A DNA stretch of 64,000 bases from Haberlea rhodopensis (lineage: Eukaryota; Streptophyta; Magnoliopsida; Lamiales; Gesneriaceae). The notes below the pieces were generated by a model. It made no database searches. It worked only from the letters and a program-made list of their open reading frames with translations, and was not told where the DNA came from. The stretch is from assembly GCA_907163345.1 (NCBI GenBank), contig CAJQUN010000003.1, positions 23,575,879 to 23,639,878 of the forward strand. Reading direction: 5' to 3'. This document shows positions 1 to 12,476 of the stretch, piece after piece; the first letter of the stretch is position 1, and the number at the start of each line of letters is the position of its first letter. A program made the position numbers and the translations under genes.

Positions 1-597
1 GTTCTGAAATTTTAAAGCAATTCAACCAATCGAACAATCTGCCATTGAGAAAATGGATTAATTAGATTAGGGGTGTTTAAGTCATAAAAATGGATTAATT
101 AGATTAGGGTTCCATAAAATAGACTTATGTGAAAGATATTTTTTAAAAGATGTATTTAGTTGAAAGAAGAGTTTTTAGGATGATTTAGTTGAAAGATGTT
201 TTAAAAAGTGGTACCTTCTTGTAATTTCCTCAAGTTATATATGTTTAAGAATATTTATGTTTGGCACTATTTTAGAGTTGTATTATATATTATTAGGGTA
301 TTTTTTTCATGGGAATTGCTTTTGCTCAATTCTTCGAAACATAGGTTTCTTAGTTTTCAAATTTTTATGTTATTACACGTTTTCATGGTATAATTAATCA
401 ACCCCCTTATCAAATTATGTGATACTCTATAGAAAGTTGGGTAAGTAACTCTTCTAGCTTCGATTTTTTAACCGATCATAATCACTATAGCACAATTCAA
501 CTCAATACTGTTGACAATTGGTACTTTTTTTTTTAAACACAAACATGTATTATATTAATGGATTAAATAGATACAACTAAACATGTATTATATTAAT
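1..597. other. AT-rich intergenic flank, no gene
   Basis: No credible coding region is seen. A short near-tandem repeat (GGATTAATTAGATTAGGG, at about 53 and 92) lies near the left edge. A 38-bp unit starting at 543 (ACATGTATTATATTAATGG...) begins again at 581 and is interrupted by the LTR element at 598. Its remainder continues after 12472, so the element landed inside a local tandem duplication. Confidence 0.6.
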
Positions 598-1653
598 TGT
601 TAGTTCCGGATTTTAAAGATGACAAAACAGATCAGACCGATCGAACCATGACAAAACAGATCAGACCGGTATAGTCTATCGCAAAATCAGAACGGATCAA
701 TGCAAACCAGTCTGACCAGAGCAGACAAAGTTAAATAAGCTTCGGCCTTCAGTCCGAATCATTAACGGCTATTTATTGAAGCATTTAATGATGCATTTAA
801 TGCTGAAAAAGACCAAGGACTGAAGATTACCTTAAAAGGTAAGTAGACAAAGGAGAGTCTACCTGACAAACGTCGAAAGCACAGACCAGAAGGGAAAGTG
901 CCTAAAGAAGAAGACTGAAGGTTGTTCAGAGAATGAACAGAGTCAAGAGTTGCACAGAAAAGGAAATAGTGTCGTTTGTATAAACAATTATATAAGGATG
1001 CAACTAAGGTACTCGAAGAGAAGATAACTGATCAATCTAAACAAAAAGAACACAAGCTTACAAGTCAAAACATTCTTGAGCAGAACCATCGCTGAAAGAT
1101 ATTCACCTTACCAGTCTGCTCAAAGTTTTCATAAGCACAGCTTATTGTAATAATTGATCATCAAAGGATCATTCTGTGCATAGATAAATTCACTCTGTCT
1201 TTTGTATTTGTACTAAGATAGAAGAGTGAGATTCAATTGTAATTGTCAGACAGATTGTGTCTGAACAAATTGAGAGACTAGGAGTTTTAGTCTGGTAGTG
1301 GGGTAAATCCAGCTGAATCGGGGTTGTACAAGTAGTTGTATTACTCAAAGTATTCTAGTGAATCCTTCCTTGATTGGAAGAAGGGGAGATGTAGAAGGAT
1401 TTGCCTTCGAACTTCTAGAAACACATATTGTCTATTTACATTCTGTATTGCGTTACATTTTATAAGCCATCAAGCCGTTCTTACTAGCCAAGAACAGACC
1501 GTTTCCGCACTCTCATATTCAGTGGTCTGTTCTGCTTAAAGGTTGATTAAGAACCAGATTTCACTCACTAACCTGAGAGAAATCAATGGGGATTAATTTT
1601 TAAAAGGAGTGTTCATTCACCCCCCCTCTAAACACTCCAGCCCGATCCTAACA
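598..1653 (+). repeat. 5' LTR of the Sirevirus-like element
   Basis: 1056 bp, TGTTAG...CTAACA. Aligns along its length with 11386-12471, but lacks about 30 bp near position 720 that the 3' copy has (around 11518-11550). The box around 1341-1400 (CTTCTAGTGAATCC-like, then GGAAGAAGGGGAGA) recurs in another LTR at about 46993-47050. Confidence 0.93.
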
Positions 1654-1655
1654 AG

Positions 1656-1667
1656 TGGTATCAAAGC
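1656..1667 (+). other. Primer-binding site (initiator tRNA-Met type)
   Basis: TGGTATCAAAGC starts 2 bases after the 5' LTR. It matches the usual plant tRNA-iMet primer site TGGTATCAGAGC except for one base (G to A). Confidence 0.85.
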
Positions 1668-1700
1668 GGGTCGTCTTAATCATCAAAGATACTTGGACTG

Positions 1701-3467
1701 ATGGCATCCTTCAACAAGATTTCCATGTTTTCAAAAGAATATTATGATGATTGGAGAATCAGAATGCAAGCTCACCTGGCAGCACAGGATGACGATATGT
1801 GGTATGTCATTACAGACGGACCAATGAAAATATTAAAAGTGAATCCTGCACTAGGAGGATTAAGTGGCGAACCTCAAATGATGGAGAAAGATAGGGCCAC
1901 CTGGACAAATGAAGAAAGAAAGAAAGTCAATCTAGACAACGTAGCCAAAGACATCTTGTTCAAGACGTTGGACAATAACATGTTCAGCAAGATTAAAATG
2001 TGCTCAACTGCCAAAGAAATTTGGGAGAAGATAGCACAGCTATGTGAAGGGAACGACCAGACTAAGAAAAACAAGCTGACTGTAGCTCTACAAAAATTTG
2101 AGAGCATAAAGATGAAGCTTGGAGAAACTCTAAACGAGTTTGATTAAAGAGTCACTGGCATTATCAATGAACTGAATGGTCTGGGCAAGGACTATTCTAA
2201 CAGAGAGATTGCTCTGAAGGTAATGAGAGCATTGCCAAAGGAATGGGATGTCAAGACAATTGCAATGAGGGAGTCTAAAGATCTGAACAAGGTTGAACTC
2301 CATGACTTGTTCGCAGATCTTAAGGCGTATGAGTTTGAACTGATCACCAGAGGTGAAGCAGAGCCTTTCACCTCTCAACCAAACAAGGCACTGCCAGCCA
2401 TTCCAGACCAAACCACCCCTTCAACAGACCGATCTATCGAACAGATAAGTAATGATGCATTGTCATTATTTATCAAAAAATTTGGTAAATTCATGTCTAA
2501 AAATAAAAGGAATTTTAAACCTTCTCATCATTATAAATCAAGAAAAGATGATATTGTTAACGATCAGGCTTGCCACAATTGTGGTAAGACCGGACACTTT
2601 ATTGCAGACTGCACCAGACCGAAGAAAGATGAAAGAAAAGAAAGGCATCGTGATCATAAAAGTCATCATGGAAAGTCTCAAAAGGTTCTGGTAGCAGAGG
2701 AAGGTAACAACAAGTGGGCTCAGACTGACTCAGAATCAGAGAGCTCAGAATGTTCATCCAGTGAAAGCGATGAGGAAATCCAATGCCTAATGGCAGACGA
2801 GGAGATGAGTCAAATGGACGAGGTATTCGACTTTGACTCAAATGAATTCACACGAGAAGAGCTCGTGTCTGCACTGCAAGACATAGCTAATGATTATAGA
2901 CTATTAGCAGAATCGCTTGAGAAAACTAAAGCTGAAGCCAAAGATCAAACAGATAAGCATATCAAACCAAGCTGCTCTGAGCTAGGTGAATGCAATAATA
3001 TGAAGAACGAGCTGGATAAGCTGAAAATCTCTTACGAACAGCTCCATGAAGAAAATGAGAGAATTAGCACACAAAATGCTAAACTTTCTCACATTTTCAA
3101 AACATGGACAAAATCAAGAGCATCATTGGAGGAGTTGCAAGAGGTACAAAGAAGTGTCGGTGACATCACTAGCATAGGCTTTGGCACCAATGAATGCACC
3201 AAAGATGAATCTGAGTTATTGCTGGAAAAGAACAAAATCAAACAAATGACATTCGTTAGATCTAGCACAATATATGAATCCGAAGTGCCTACAATTCAAA
3301 CGGGAACCTCCTTCAGGGATCAAGGTTTGAGAAAAGGCATTGGGTACGTTAACCAAGTCAAGGAAAAGGAACCAGCAAGCTTTGTGTCTATCAGACCAAA
3401 CCCAAAGGTGCAAAGTCTAAGGCAAGGAAGACCACCCAACTACCACAACTCACAACCAGTTCAATGA
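1701..3467 (+). pseudogene. Sirevirus gag, interrupted by one in-frame stop
   Basis: The gag frame starts at ATG 1701 (MASFNKISMFSKEYYDDWRI), as in copia gag proteins of the UBN2 type. One TAA at 2145-2147 interrupts it. The same frame then runs open to the TGA ending at 3467, since 1701 and 2223 are in phase. A CCHC zinc knuckle (CHNCGKTGHFIADC) is encoded near 2570-2615. An acidic, serine-rich stretch and a coiled-coil-like glutamate/lysine-rich region follow (about 2720-3150), as expected for the long gag of Sireviruses. Gag normally forms the virus-like particle that packages element RNA. This copy would yield only a truncated N-terminal part unless the stop is read through. Confidence 0.88.
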
Positions 3468-3667
3468 AGATATAGGTTACCTTATAGGAACCAAAGGCTT
3501 CCACATCACAGACAACATCGAAACAGATCAGCACACACCACACCAGACACACACAAGCCATTAAAGCTGATTCAGGTGTGGGTTCCCAAAGGGCTAATCC
3601 GTTCTGGACCCATGTAGGATTGGGTACCAACAGTAATTGTGTTTGATGACAGGTACTGAAGAAGCAA

Positions 3668-6600
3668 GTGTCGGACTGGTACTTAGACAGTGGATGTTCT
3701 CGACACATGACGGGAAACATCGAGCTGCTGTCTGAAATCACAGAATGTGCTTGTCCTAAGATTACTTTCGGGGATAACTCAAAGGGTAAGACCGTGGGCA
3801 AGGGTAAGATTGTCCATGGTAATATTATTATCAATGATGTGCTCTTAGTTGAAAATCTATGCTATAATCTGATTAGCATAAGTCAATTATGTGATAATGG
3901 TTATGTTGTAGAATTTCACAAACACACCTGCACTGTCAAATCATCAGATGGTATGACCATGCTTGTAGGAATCAAAAATGGAAATACTTATAAGATTAAC
4001 TGGAATTTCGCGCCCAACCTGATAATCCTAATTGCTTCATCGTGAATAATGATAATAAACACTGGCTATGGCATAAACGCTTGAATCGTCTTAACTTTAA
4101 GACTATTTCTAGCATGTGTAAACATGATTTAGTTGTCGGTCTGCCCAAGATCGACTTTGCTAAGGATAAGATCTGTGAAGCTTGCCAAATGGACAAACAG
4201 ATCAGATCATCCTTCAAGAACAAGAATGCCAAATCATCATCACGTTGCTTAGAACTATTGCATATGGACTTGTTTGGTCCTATACCAATAACAAGTTTAG
4301 GGGGAATGCGGTATACTCTTGTTGTTATTGATGATTACTCACGCTTTACATGGACTATTTTTTGAGCAGTAAAGATCAGACCGGTCCGAAGTTGATCAAG
4401 CTGCTGAAACGCTCTCAGAATGAAAGATCATCTGGTATAGATAGGATTCGAAGTGACAAAGGCACTGAATTCTCAAATCAGAATCTTGAATCCTTTCTAG
4501 AAGACCAAGGAATTAAGTATGAATTCTCAGCCGCTCGAACTCCTCAACAAAATGGAGTTGCAGAACGTAGGAACAGAACGCTTAAGGAGGCAGCAAGTAC
4601 AATGCTTGCTGATTCTGGTATTTCCCAAAAGTTCTGGGCAGAGGCTGTAAATACTGCATGCTATACACAAAATCAATCCATGATTAACAAGAAGCTAAAT
4701 TTAACACCATATGAAGTATGGACAGGTAACAGACCGACTATCTCTTACTTTCATGTATTCGGCTGCAAATGTTACGTCCACAAAAATGGTAAGAATCATC
4801 TTACAGCATTCGAAGCTAAGTCAGATAATGGAATATTCATAGGATATTCATCTATTAGTGAAGCTTATCGTGTCTTCAATAATCGAACCTTAACTGTAGA
4901 AGAGTCAGTTCATGTAGTGTTTGATGAATCCTCGTGTATTAAGGACAACAAGGAATTAATTCAAAATCAGATGAAAAATATCCATCTCGAAGTTAACAGT
5001 GATGATGAGATTGCAGTTAATAGATCAAGAGACAATCCACCGGAAACTGAAGTACCAGATAGAACGGATCAAGGCACTGAAGTCATTCTAGATCGAGCCG
5101 ATCCGGAGGTTATGAACTCTAATGTTAAGGCATATGCTGACAATGTCAATACTACTACTCCATCTGGTCCAGATGTTCCAGAATCAAGCTACCGCTGGAC
5201 AAAGAGGCATCCACATGATCTAGTGATTGGAAGTCCGTCTGCACCCATAAGAAGAGGACAGATGATGGATGAGTTCACTCACGCTGCCATCATATCTAAT
5301 CTGGAACCCAAACAGATTAATGAAGATTTGACTGATTATAACTGGATAGAGGCCATGCAAGAAGAGCTCAACCAGTTTGAACAAAATCAAGTTTGGAGCT
5401 TAACTCCCAGACCAAGTGATCTGCCTGTTCTTGGAACCAGATGGGTCTTCAGAAACAAGCTAGATGCAGATGGTGTGGTAGTTAGAAACAAGGCCAGACT
5501 GGTTGCACAAGGTTTCAGACAAGAAGAAGGAATCGATTTTGATGAATCCTTTGCACCAGTCGCCAGACTTGAAGCCATCCGAATATTTCTTGCATTTGCC
5601 GCTTTTAAATACTTCAAAGTATATCAAATGGACGTGAAGAGTGCATTTCTTAATGGTAAACTTCATGAGGAAGTCTACATCGAGCAACCTCATGGATTTC
5701 AAAATCACTAGTTTCCATATCACGTATACCTACTGAATAAAGCAGTGTATGGACTGAAACAAGCTCCAAGAGCATGGTATGATACTCTGTCTCAATTTCT
5801 TCTGGATCATGATTTTCAGATCGGTGCAGTAGATAAAACTTTATTTAAATTTATTAAGGGGGACATACTTTGTTAGTTCAAATATATGTTGATGATATTA
5901 TTTTTGGGTCAACTAACCCCAAACTCTGCGAGAAATTCTCTAAGTTAATGCAGGGACAGTTTGAGATGATTATGATGGGAGAACTGTCATTCTTCCTGGG
6001 TCTCCAAGTCAAACAGCTCAGCAATGGTATTTTCATCAATCAAACCAAGTATACCAAAGAGCTACTCAAAAGATTCGGATGGAGACTTGCTCAACTGCGT
6101 CAACTCCAATGAGTCCTTCAATCAAGCTAGATAAAGACGAAGGGGGAACGGCAGTTGAGGTAACAATGTATCAAAATCTGATCGAATCGCTATTATATCT
6201 TACAGCGAGCCGGCATGATATTATGTTTTCGGTCTGCATGTGCGCTAGATTTCAGTCTGATCCTAAGCAATCCCATTTTATTGCTGCTAAGCGCATTCTT
6301 AAATATCTAAAGGGATCTCAGAATGTTGGTCTATGGTATCCCAAAGATCCAAATTTTAATTTAATTGGATATTCAAATGCTGACTATGCATGGTGTAAGA
6401 TCGATCGCAAGAGCACCAGTGGAACTTGTCAATTTCTAGGTGAAAGGTTGATCTCGTGGTTTAGCAAGAAGCAAACATCTATTGCCACATCTACAGCTGA
6501 GGCGAAATATCTTGCCGCTGGAAGCTGTTGCGCTCAAATGCTCTGGATTCAACATAAGCTAAAAGACTATGGCATTCAAGCTGCTGAGTCTCTGATTTTC

Positions 6601-6813
6601 AGCGACAACACAAGTGCAATTGCTATAACGTATAATCCAGTCTTGCACTATCGAACAAAGCATATTGATATCAGACATCATTTTATTCGAGATCATGTTG
6701 GCAAAAGGAGATTCGGATCGAGTATATTTCAACAGACCAGCAAGCCGCAGACATCTTCACTAAACCACTCCCTGAGGCTAAGTTTAATTATTTTCGTCAA
6801 ATTCTTGGTTTAA
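3668..6813 (+). pseudogene. Sirevirus pol (PR-IN-RT-RH), multiply frameshifted
   Basis: Domain order is clear but spread over several frames. Aspartic protease: WYLDSGCSRHMTGN near 3675. Pre-integrase zinc region and integrase core: 4060-4900, with HLLHMDLFGPI-type and TPQQNGVAERRNRT motifs. Reverse transcriptase: from about 5340 (WVFRNKLDADG, QMDVKSAFLNG, then YVDDIIFGS at about 5885). RNase H: 6080-6800 (ADYAWCKIDRKSTSG). Frames change near 4040, 4350, 5860, 6090 and 6710, and a TAG at 5709-5711 breaks the RT in frame. The order PR-IN-RT-RH is diagnostic of Ty1/copia. No full polyprotein can be made from this copy. Confidence 0.9.
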
Positions 6814-7230
6814 TAGATTTATCTTAATATGTTAGGCATTTGCTTAATTTTGTTTTAAAGAATTAGTGTTAGCACAGATCGATAATGCAATAGTCAGAAA
6901 GATACAGACCGGTCCGGACTTTCAGACCGATCTCTGTCAATCTGATATTATCCCGTGATCTGTTTAAAAAAAAAAACACTACCAGTATTTAACATAGTAA
7001 TACTTTTTAACATCCAGGACTGATCGTAAATTAACCGCCTTACTATTCTCGCATCTCATCCGTTAAAATTTGAATTTTTAAATATCAGTCACCGAGATAC
7101 AGACACGTGTCTAATATCTCCTATTTAGCAATCTGTACATCTCATTTAGACTTCACTTTTTACAAATTACTGATGTCTGTTTATATCTTCAAATCCTTCC
7201 ATCTTCATTACTTTCATAACACTTACTCAA

Positions 7231-9631
7231 ATGGCAACTATCACTCACAACTCTTTGTCTGTTGATTTTGATGCAATTTACAGGGCTGAAGATCCAGAAA
7301 TGGTGTCAATGTTCAAATCCTTGGAATCTTCAGGATTAAGGAATTTTCTGGAATGTGGTACGGTGGTTTACGAATCGGAGATTAGAGAGCTGTTCGCCAA
7401 CGCTGTTTCCCACAAGACGTACATCTCTACGTCCGTCAAGGGAAAATCCATCGACATTTCTCAGACAACGCTGTCGAAGACTTTTGGACTTCCTACCACC
7501 AGACTGTCCGATTTTTGTCACATATCTCAGGCCACCCATGAAAATTTTCAGGGCCGAGTATCAATTTTTGGACAAAATCTACAGCCATCATTCAAGAAGA
7601 AAGAAATGTTGTTTCACTTTCAGGTTTTGTGTGATATCGTTGGCAAGCCACTGCTGGGCAAGGCTGGCAGCTATGATGTAGTAACCTCGGAGAAATTCAG
7701 AGCCATGGCTGCTATTCATTCCGGACAGAAGATGAAATGGTCCGCTATTTTGTTTGGAGTTCTGCTGGAAACAGTTGTTGCAGCAAAACAGGCTGTCTGC
7801 TTCGATGTTCCACTCAGCAAGCTCTTGGAGTCGATGGACATCAAGCTGGGGAAGCCATCAGCACTCAATCCCTTCAAAATCCTTAACCCCAAGGGATTGG
7901 CATTACTCAACTCCAAAGGTGCTCCACCCACTCCTTCTGATCTGTTGGCTATAAAGATCGAAATTGGACAGGAACAGGCTGCTGAAAGAAAGACTAGAGT
8001 TAAGCGCAAACTGACAGTCCAGACTGACTCAGATGAAACTCGGTCTGCCTCTACTACTTCAACCCCAGCCAAACCTCCTCCAAAGAAGCCACGAACCCAA
8101 ATCACCAAGCCACTGTCAACCTTAAATCCCAAACCCATATCCATCTTACCTTCAATAAAAGCCACCACTGCATCCCAAGCTCCAACACCAAAAATCCAAG
8201 CTTCACCTCAACCATCCAAAACTCAACCGTCCAAAGCTCCAACCACTGCACCCAAGGTCACTATCCGCGTCCCCTCCACTATCCCTGTGGTCAAGGGAAT
8301 TGTTATTAAAGAACTGGGTGACTACACACAATCAGGGATTAAGCCATCGTCTGATGTTGGGAAAGGGAAAGCTGTCTTAACTGAGCATGTCTCTTCCAAG
8401 CCTAAGTCCACCGCTCAAACCGCAATTGACATTGCCATGGAAGATATAGAAGACAAAGTGCAGGAGCTTACAGTAGTATTCGATGAATGGGTCGAATACA
8501 AAACGGTCAACCACTTTAGTCTGTTCTTCAGCAAGCTCAAGCGGCTCCATAAAATGGAATAAGAAGTCCTGAAAGGGACAGAAACCAGTGACGTGCGGAT
8601 TGCGGTACATCGCAAGGAGTTGTTCAGGGCTAATCACAGACTAAGGCTAGCAAACTTGCTTATCACGGCCAAAAAGGCGAATTTTGATGCCACCAGCCCG
8701 ACTGCCAAGGATGACGGTGCGGTCATTGCTCAGCTGGAGATGGACATTCTCAATCTCCACATGGTTGTTCGCTTTCAACGTCAGAGGCTCGACATATCAA
8801 CTCCAGTTCCCAGTCCAGATCACCCAACTGCAAGCAAGACCGTGGCAGAGCAAATTTCTGAGCCACCTATTTCTGAAACAGCGGAGCAGCCACTGACCAA
8901 TGCTCCGTCTGCTGCAGAGACTGAGGCAATGGATGTCTTGCTGGAATCTCCAACAACTTCCATTTGTTGGAATCTCCAGTCTCAAATATTAAGACCAGCA
9001 CACAAGACGCACCTCCGACAGTCGTCTCACCAGACTTTGTCGATCCGGATATCGTTGTGTCAACAACAGTTGCAGCTATACAGGTTGAGGAGCCTACTAG
9101 ACCTATCACTCATCCAGATCAGTCTGCTGCAGATTTGGCTTTTGTGCAAGACTTTTCTACGGATTTAGTCAATTGATCCGATCTGATATACGCCAATCTG
9201 CTGATTCTACAATCGTACCAGTTGAGGCAGAAATTGATCTGACTGCGTCACCTAATGATCACTCTCCAGACCATCTCACTGATGAAGCCTCATCTCTCGC
9301 CAAGTCCCTTGAAGAACTCTCTGAAAGCTGTTTCTTTCTCTCTCAACGAGTAAGAGAAGTTCATCAAAGCCAAAGGACTACACATTTGGACTTTGAATCT
9401 TTCAGAGACAAGATGACAGCAAGCATCAGTTGTATTCAGCGTAGACTGAATGATATGTTCTCTCAGCAAGATTCATACAAGAACAGCCTGAGAAAAGAAC
9501 AGATCAAGCTGGCTACTGAAGTTAAGACTACAGTTGCCAAATCCCTCATTGCTCAAGACACTCGCCTGGATGCTATTTGCGCTCAGCTAACGCAGATCGT
9601 AGATTTCCTTCAGGAGATTGCTGATGCGTAA
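7231..9631 (+). pseudogene. Third ORF ('env-like') of the Sirevirus-like element
   Basis: Starts at ATG 7231 (MATITHNSLSVDFDAIYRAE) about 420 bp after pol. The first 443 codons are open to a TAA at 8560-8562. The same frame resumes at once, then shifts near 8950 and again near 9176, and runs on to about 9621. Visible parts: a conserved N-terminal region (about 200 residues), a proline/serine/threonine/lysine-rich middle (8040-8300), and a C-terminal part rich in E, Q and L with coiled-coil character (9270-9620). I see no clear transmembrane helix, so 'env-like' refers to position only. A solo LTR inserted at 9622 cuts the frame, and the original tail continues after the duplicated target (11043-11163, TAA at 11161). 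Function is unknown. Confidence 0.75.
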
Positions 9632-11037
9632 AATCCTTTACCGCAAGCGAACGGTAGTCAAGTTTTAGTATAAAAAGATGTCGAACCCACAGAGATTGAA
9701 TAAATAGTTAAATCTAAGTACTGAATTAAAATAATCTTTGTTTTATTTAGAGAATCGAATGGTTGAGTGTTATGCGAATAATAAAAATCAATTAATTAAC
9801 GATAATCAAATATTAAGTTGAAAAGAAATCAATTGGAGACGAATCTAGGAGTACGATTTCACTTGTTCATCCACTACACTTATCATTCCTTGATTTTCAT
9901 GTTATGGATTTTCCTAGTTTACTAGCCGAGAATTCTTATTTATTTCTACTCCCTCTCCCGAGTGTTAAGCAGAAGTAATCATCTAACATCAATCTTGATA
10001 TCCCTATCTAAGATCAATTATCAAACAATTGTAAAAGCGCAATAATTCCTTTAACGACTTCTATGGAGTTATAGGCCTCTCAAACAATATAACTACCATG
10101 ATATGAATTCCTTCTGTCCTATTCACAACCCCCTCTCCCGAGTGATAGATCACAAATATAATATCATTCAATCCATGGCCAGTAGATTAAAAGCATTAAG
10201 AGCAGGAAAACATAAATAAACCATACGGAAATCCAAATACTTCGATCAATTCATAATAAGCGTAGTTTCAAAACAAGCTACATCGTCTCCTAGAAAATAA
10301 AATTAGCTCATACTAGAATTAATTAAACACATAGACATGTTTAAATACTCCATAAAAATTGTTAAAAGTTTAGAGATACAAAATGAATTGGACGCTATTC
10401 TTCGATCTCCGATGAACGCCGCCGTCTCGTGATGAAATCTCTACTTTTTGCTCCGAGCCGTCGTCGTTTATTTCTTCCTTATTCAACCCTAGCCTCCTCT
10501 CTCTATTCTGGACGTGTCTCTAAGTCTGAATGATCCTTTTGCCTTGGTAAATTACTCTTTAAAATCCCGTGCATCAGATAAGGAAAGCATCCAAAATTTC
10601 CAAAATTCTGTAGGCGTAACGACACCTCCAAACTGGCGTAACTACGCCTGATGATGTGTCAAAAAGTGTGGCTTCCCGCGTGACTGGCTTAATTACGCCT
10701 GTAAAAATCTCAAAAGCCGTAGCTTTGGCGTAGCTACGCCTAAATGAGGCATAGTTACGCCAAATGTATTTCTTCAAATTTTGATTTGCCGTGGCTTAGG
10801 CGTCATTACGCCTGAATCAGGCGTAATTACGCCTAATGCTTTGATGGAAAGTGTAGATTTTTGACTTCAATTCATCCTTTCTTTCCGCCATTTGCACCCT
10901 TTTAGTCCACAAAACATGTAATTACCTGGATTCCTGCAAAACAACACAGAACAAAACCAAAAGCGTAATATGATCGAAAACTAGCACTAAACCATGCAAA
11001 ATAAGAAGAAATATAAGTGTATAAAATACATTTATCA
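9622..11037 (-). mobile_element. Solo LTR of an Athila-type Ty3 family
   Basis: On the + strand it runs from TGATGCGTAAAATCC to CATTTATCA, with a perfect TSD ATTGC (9617-9621 and 11038-11042). It matches the LTRs at 37550-38680 and 41988-43315: shared CGCAAGCG.ACGGT.GTCAAG start, CTCCCTCTCCCGAGTG boxes, AACTTCTATGGAGTTATAGGCCTCTC, and a palindrome-rich stretch. No internal sequence is present, so it is a recombination product. Strand is assigned by comparison with the 37.5-43.3 kb element, whose primer site reads on the minus strand. It interrupts the third ORF of the host Sirevirus element. Confidence 0.9.
10610..10834. repeat. Palindrome array in the Athila-type LTR
   Basis: Several copies and variants of the palindrome AGGCGTAATTACGCCT occur here; a perfect 16-bp copy is at 10819-10834. 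Variants include GGCGTAACTACGCC, GGCGTAGCTACGCC and GGCGTCATTACGCC. Equivalent arrays occur in the two other LTRs of the family (38530-38675 and 42912-43100). Confidence 0.85.
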
Positions 11038-11042
11038 ATTGC

Positions 11043-11385
11043 TGCTGACAAAAAGGGGGGAAAGACGAAGGATTTCAGGCCAGCTCAGCAGCCCTCAGCG
11101 AAGAAGTATATACCTGTCTGTATGAGTTTGACATGTAAATGTATTCATCAGACTTATCAATAAAATCAAAGTCTTTCAATCGCATATCTGAGTCTTATTA
11201 ATTTATTTTGAATAGTTCATTTATTTTGAACAAATCGACTTAATCGATCTGAACTACAACTTCCAGTGTTCATTTATTTTGAACAAGAAGATTTAATCGA
11301 TCTGAAAGAATACCCTTCAAAGAATTAAAAAACTTTATAAGAGGACATATAAGCTAGGTTTTGTCATCATCAAAAAGGGGGAATT
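11043..11385 (+). other. Tail of the third ORF and polypurine tract
   Basis: After the solo LTR the third-ORF frame continues for 39 codons to TAA at 11161-11163. An untranslated stretch follows, with a repeated CATTTATTTTGAACAA motif (about 11214, 11228 and 11269). The polypurine tract AAAAAGGGGGAA (11372-11383) abuts the 3' LTR, as expected for plus-strand priming. Confidence 0.75.
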
Positions 11386-12471
11386 TGTTAGTTTCGGATT
11401 TTAAAGATGACAAAACAGATCAGACCGATCGAACCATGACAAAACAGATCAGACCGATATAGTCTATCGCAAAATCAGAATGGATCGATGCAAACCAGTC
11501 TGACCAGAACGAAGCACAGATCAGCTCAATAAAGATCAGAGCACACAAAGTTAAATAAGCTCCATCCTTCAGTCTGAATCATTAACGGCTATTTATTGAA
11601 GCATTTAATGATGCATTTAATGCTGAAAAGAACCAATGACTGAAGATTACCTTAAAAGGTAAGTAGACAAAGGAGAGTCTACCTGACAAACACCGAAAGC
11701 ACAGACCAGAAGGGAAAGTGCCAAAAAGAAGAAGACTGAAGCTTGTTCAGAGAATGAACAGAGTCAAGAGTTGCACAGAAATGGAAATAGTGTCGTTGGT
11801 ATAAACAACTATATAAGGATGCAATTAAGGTACTCGAAGAGAAGAGGACTGATCAATCTAAACAAAAAGAACACAAGCTTACAAGTCAAAACATTCTTCA
11901 GCAGAACCATCGCTGAAAGATATTCACCTTACCAGTCTGCTCAAAGTTTTCATAAGCACGACTTATTGTAATATTTGATCATCAAAGGATCATTCTGTGC
12001 GTAGATAAATTCACTCTGTCTTTTGTATTTGTACTAAGATAGAAGAGTGAGATTCAATTGTAACTGTTAGACAGATTGTGTCTGAACAGATTGAGAGACT
12101 AGGAGTTTCAGTCTGGTAGTGGGGTAAATCCAGCTGAATCGGGGTTGTACAAGTAGTTGTATTACTCAAAGTCTTCTAGTGAATCCTTCCTTGATTGGAA
12201 GAATGGGAGACGTAGAAGGATTTGCCTTCGAACTTCCAGAAACACATATTGTCTATTTACATTCTGTATTGCGTTACATTTTATAAGCCATCAAGCAGTT
12301 CTTACTAGCCAAGAACAGATCGTTTCCGCACTCTCATATTCAGTGGTCTGTCTGCTTAAAGGTTGATTAAGAACCAGATTTCACTCACTATCCTGAGAGA
12401 AATTAATTGGGATTAATTTTTAAAAGGAGTGTTCATTTACCCCCTCTAAACACTCCAGCCCGATCCTAACA
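11386..12471 (+). repeat. 3' LTR of the Sirevirus-like element
   Basis: 1086 bp, TGTTAG...CTAACA, near-identical to 598-1653 and followed by TSD TTAAT. It retains a segment of about 30 bp (AACGAAGCACAGATCAGC...) that is missing from the 5' LTR. Confidence 0.93.
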
Positions 12472-12476
12472 TTAAT

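Larger units (their letters stand above)
598..12471 (+). mobile_element. Sirevirus-like Ty1/copia retrotransposon (11.9 kb)
   Basis: A complete element with LTRs that start TGTTAG and end CTAACA, flanked by a perfect 5-bp TSD, TTAAT (593-597 and 12472-12476). Order: 5' LTR, tRNA-Met-type primer site, gag, pol (protease, integrase, reverse transcriptase, RNase H), a long third ORF, polypurine tract, 3' LTR. Integrase before reverse transcriptase places it in Ty1/copia. The extra ORF between pol and the 3' LTR and the large size point to the Sirevirus (SIRE/Maximus) lineage. All genes carry stops or frameshifts, so the copy is not autonomous. The LTRs differ by only a few percent by eye, so insertion was fairly recent. 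A solo LTR of another family sits inside it (9622-11037). Confidence 0.92.
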
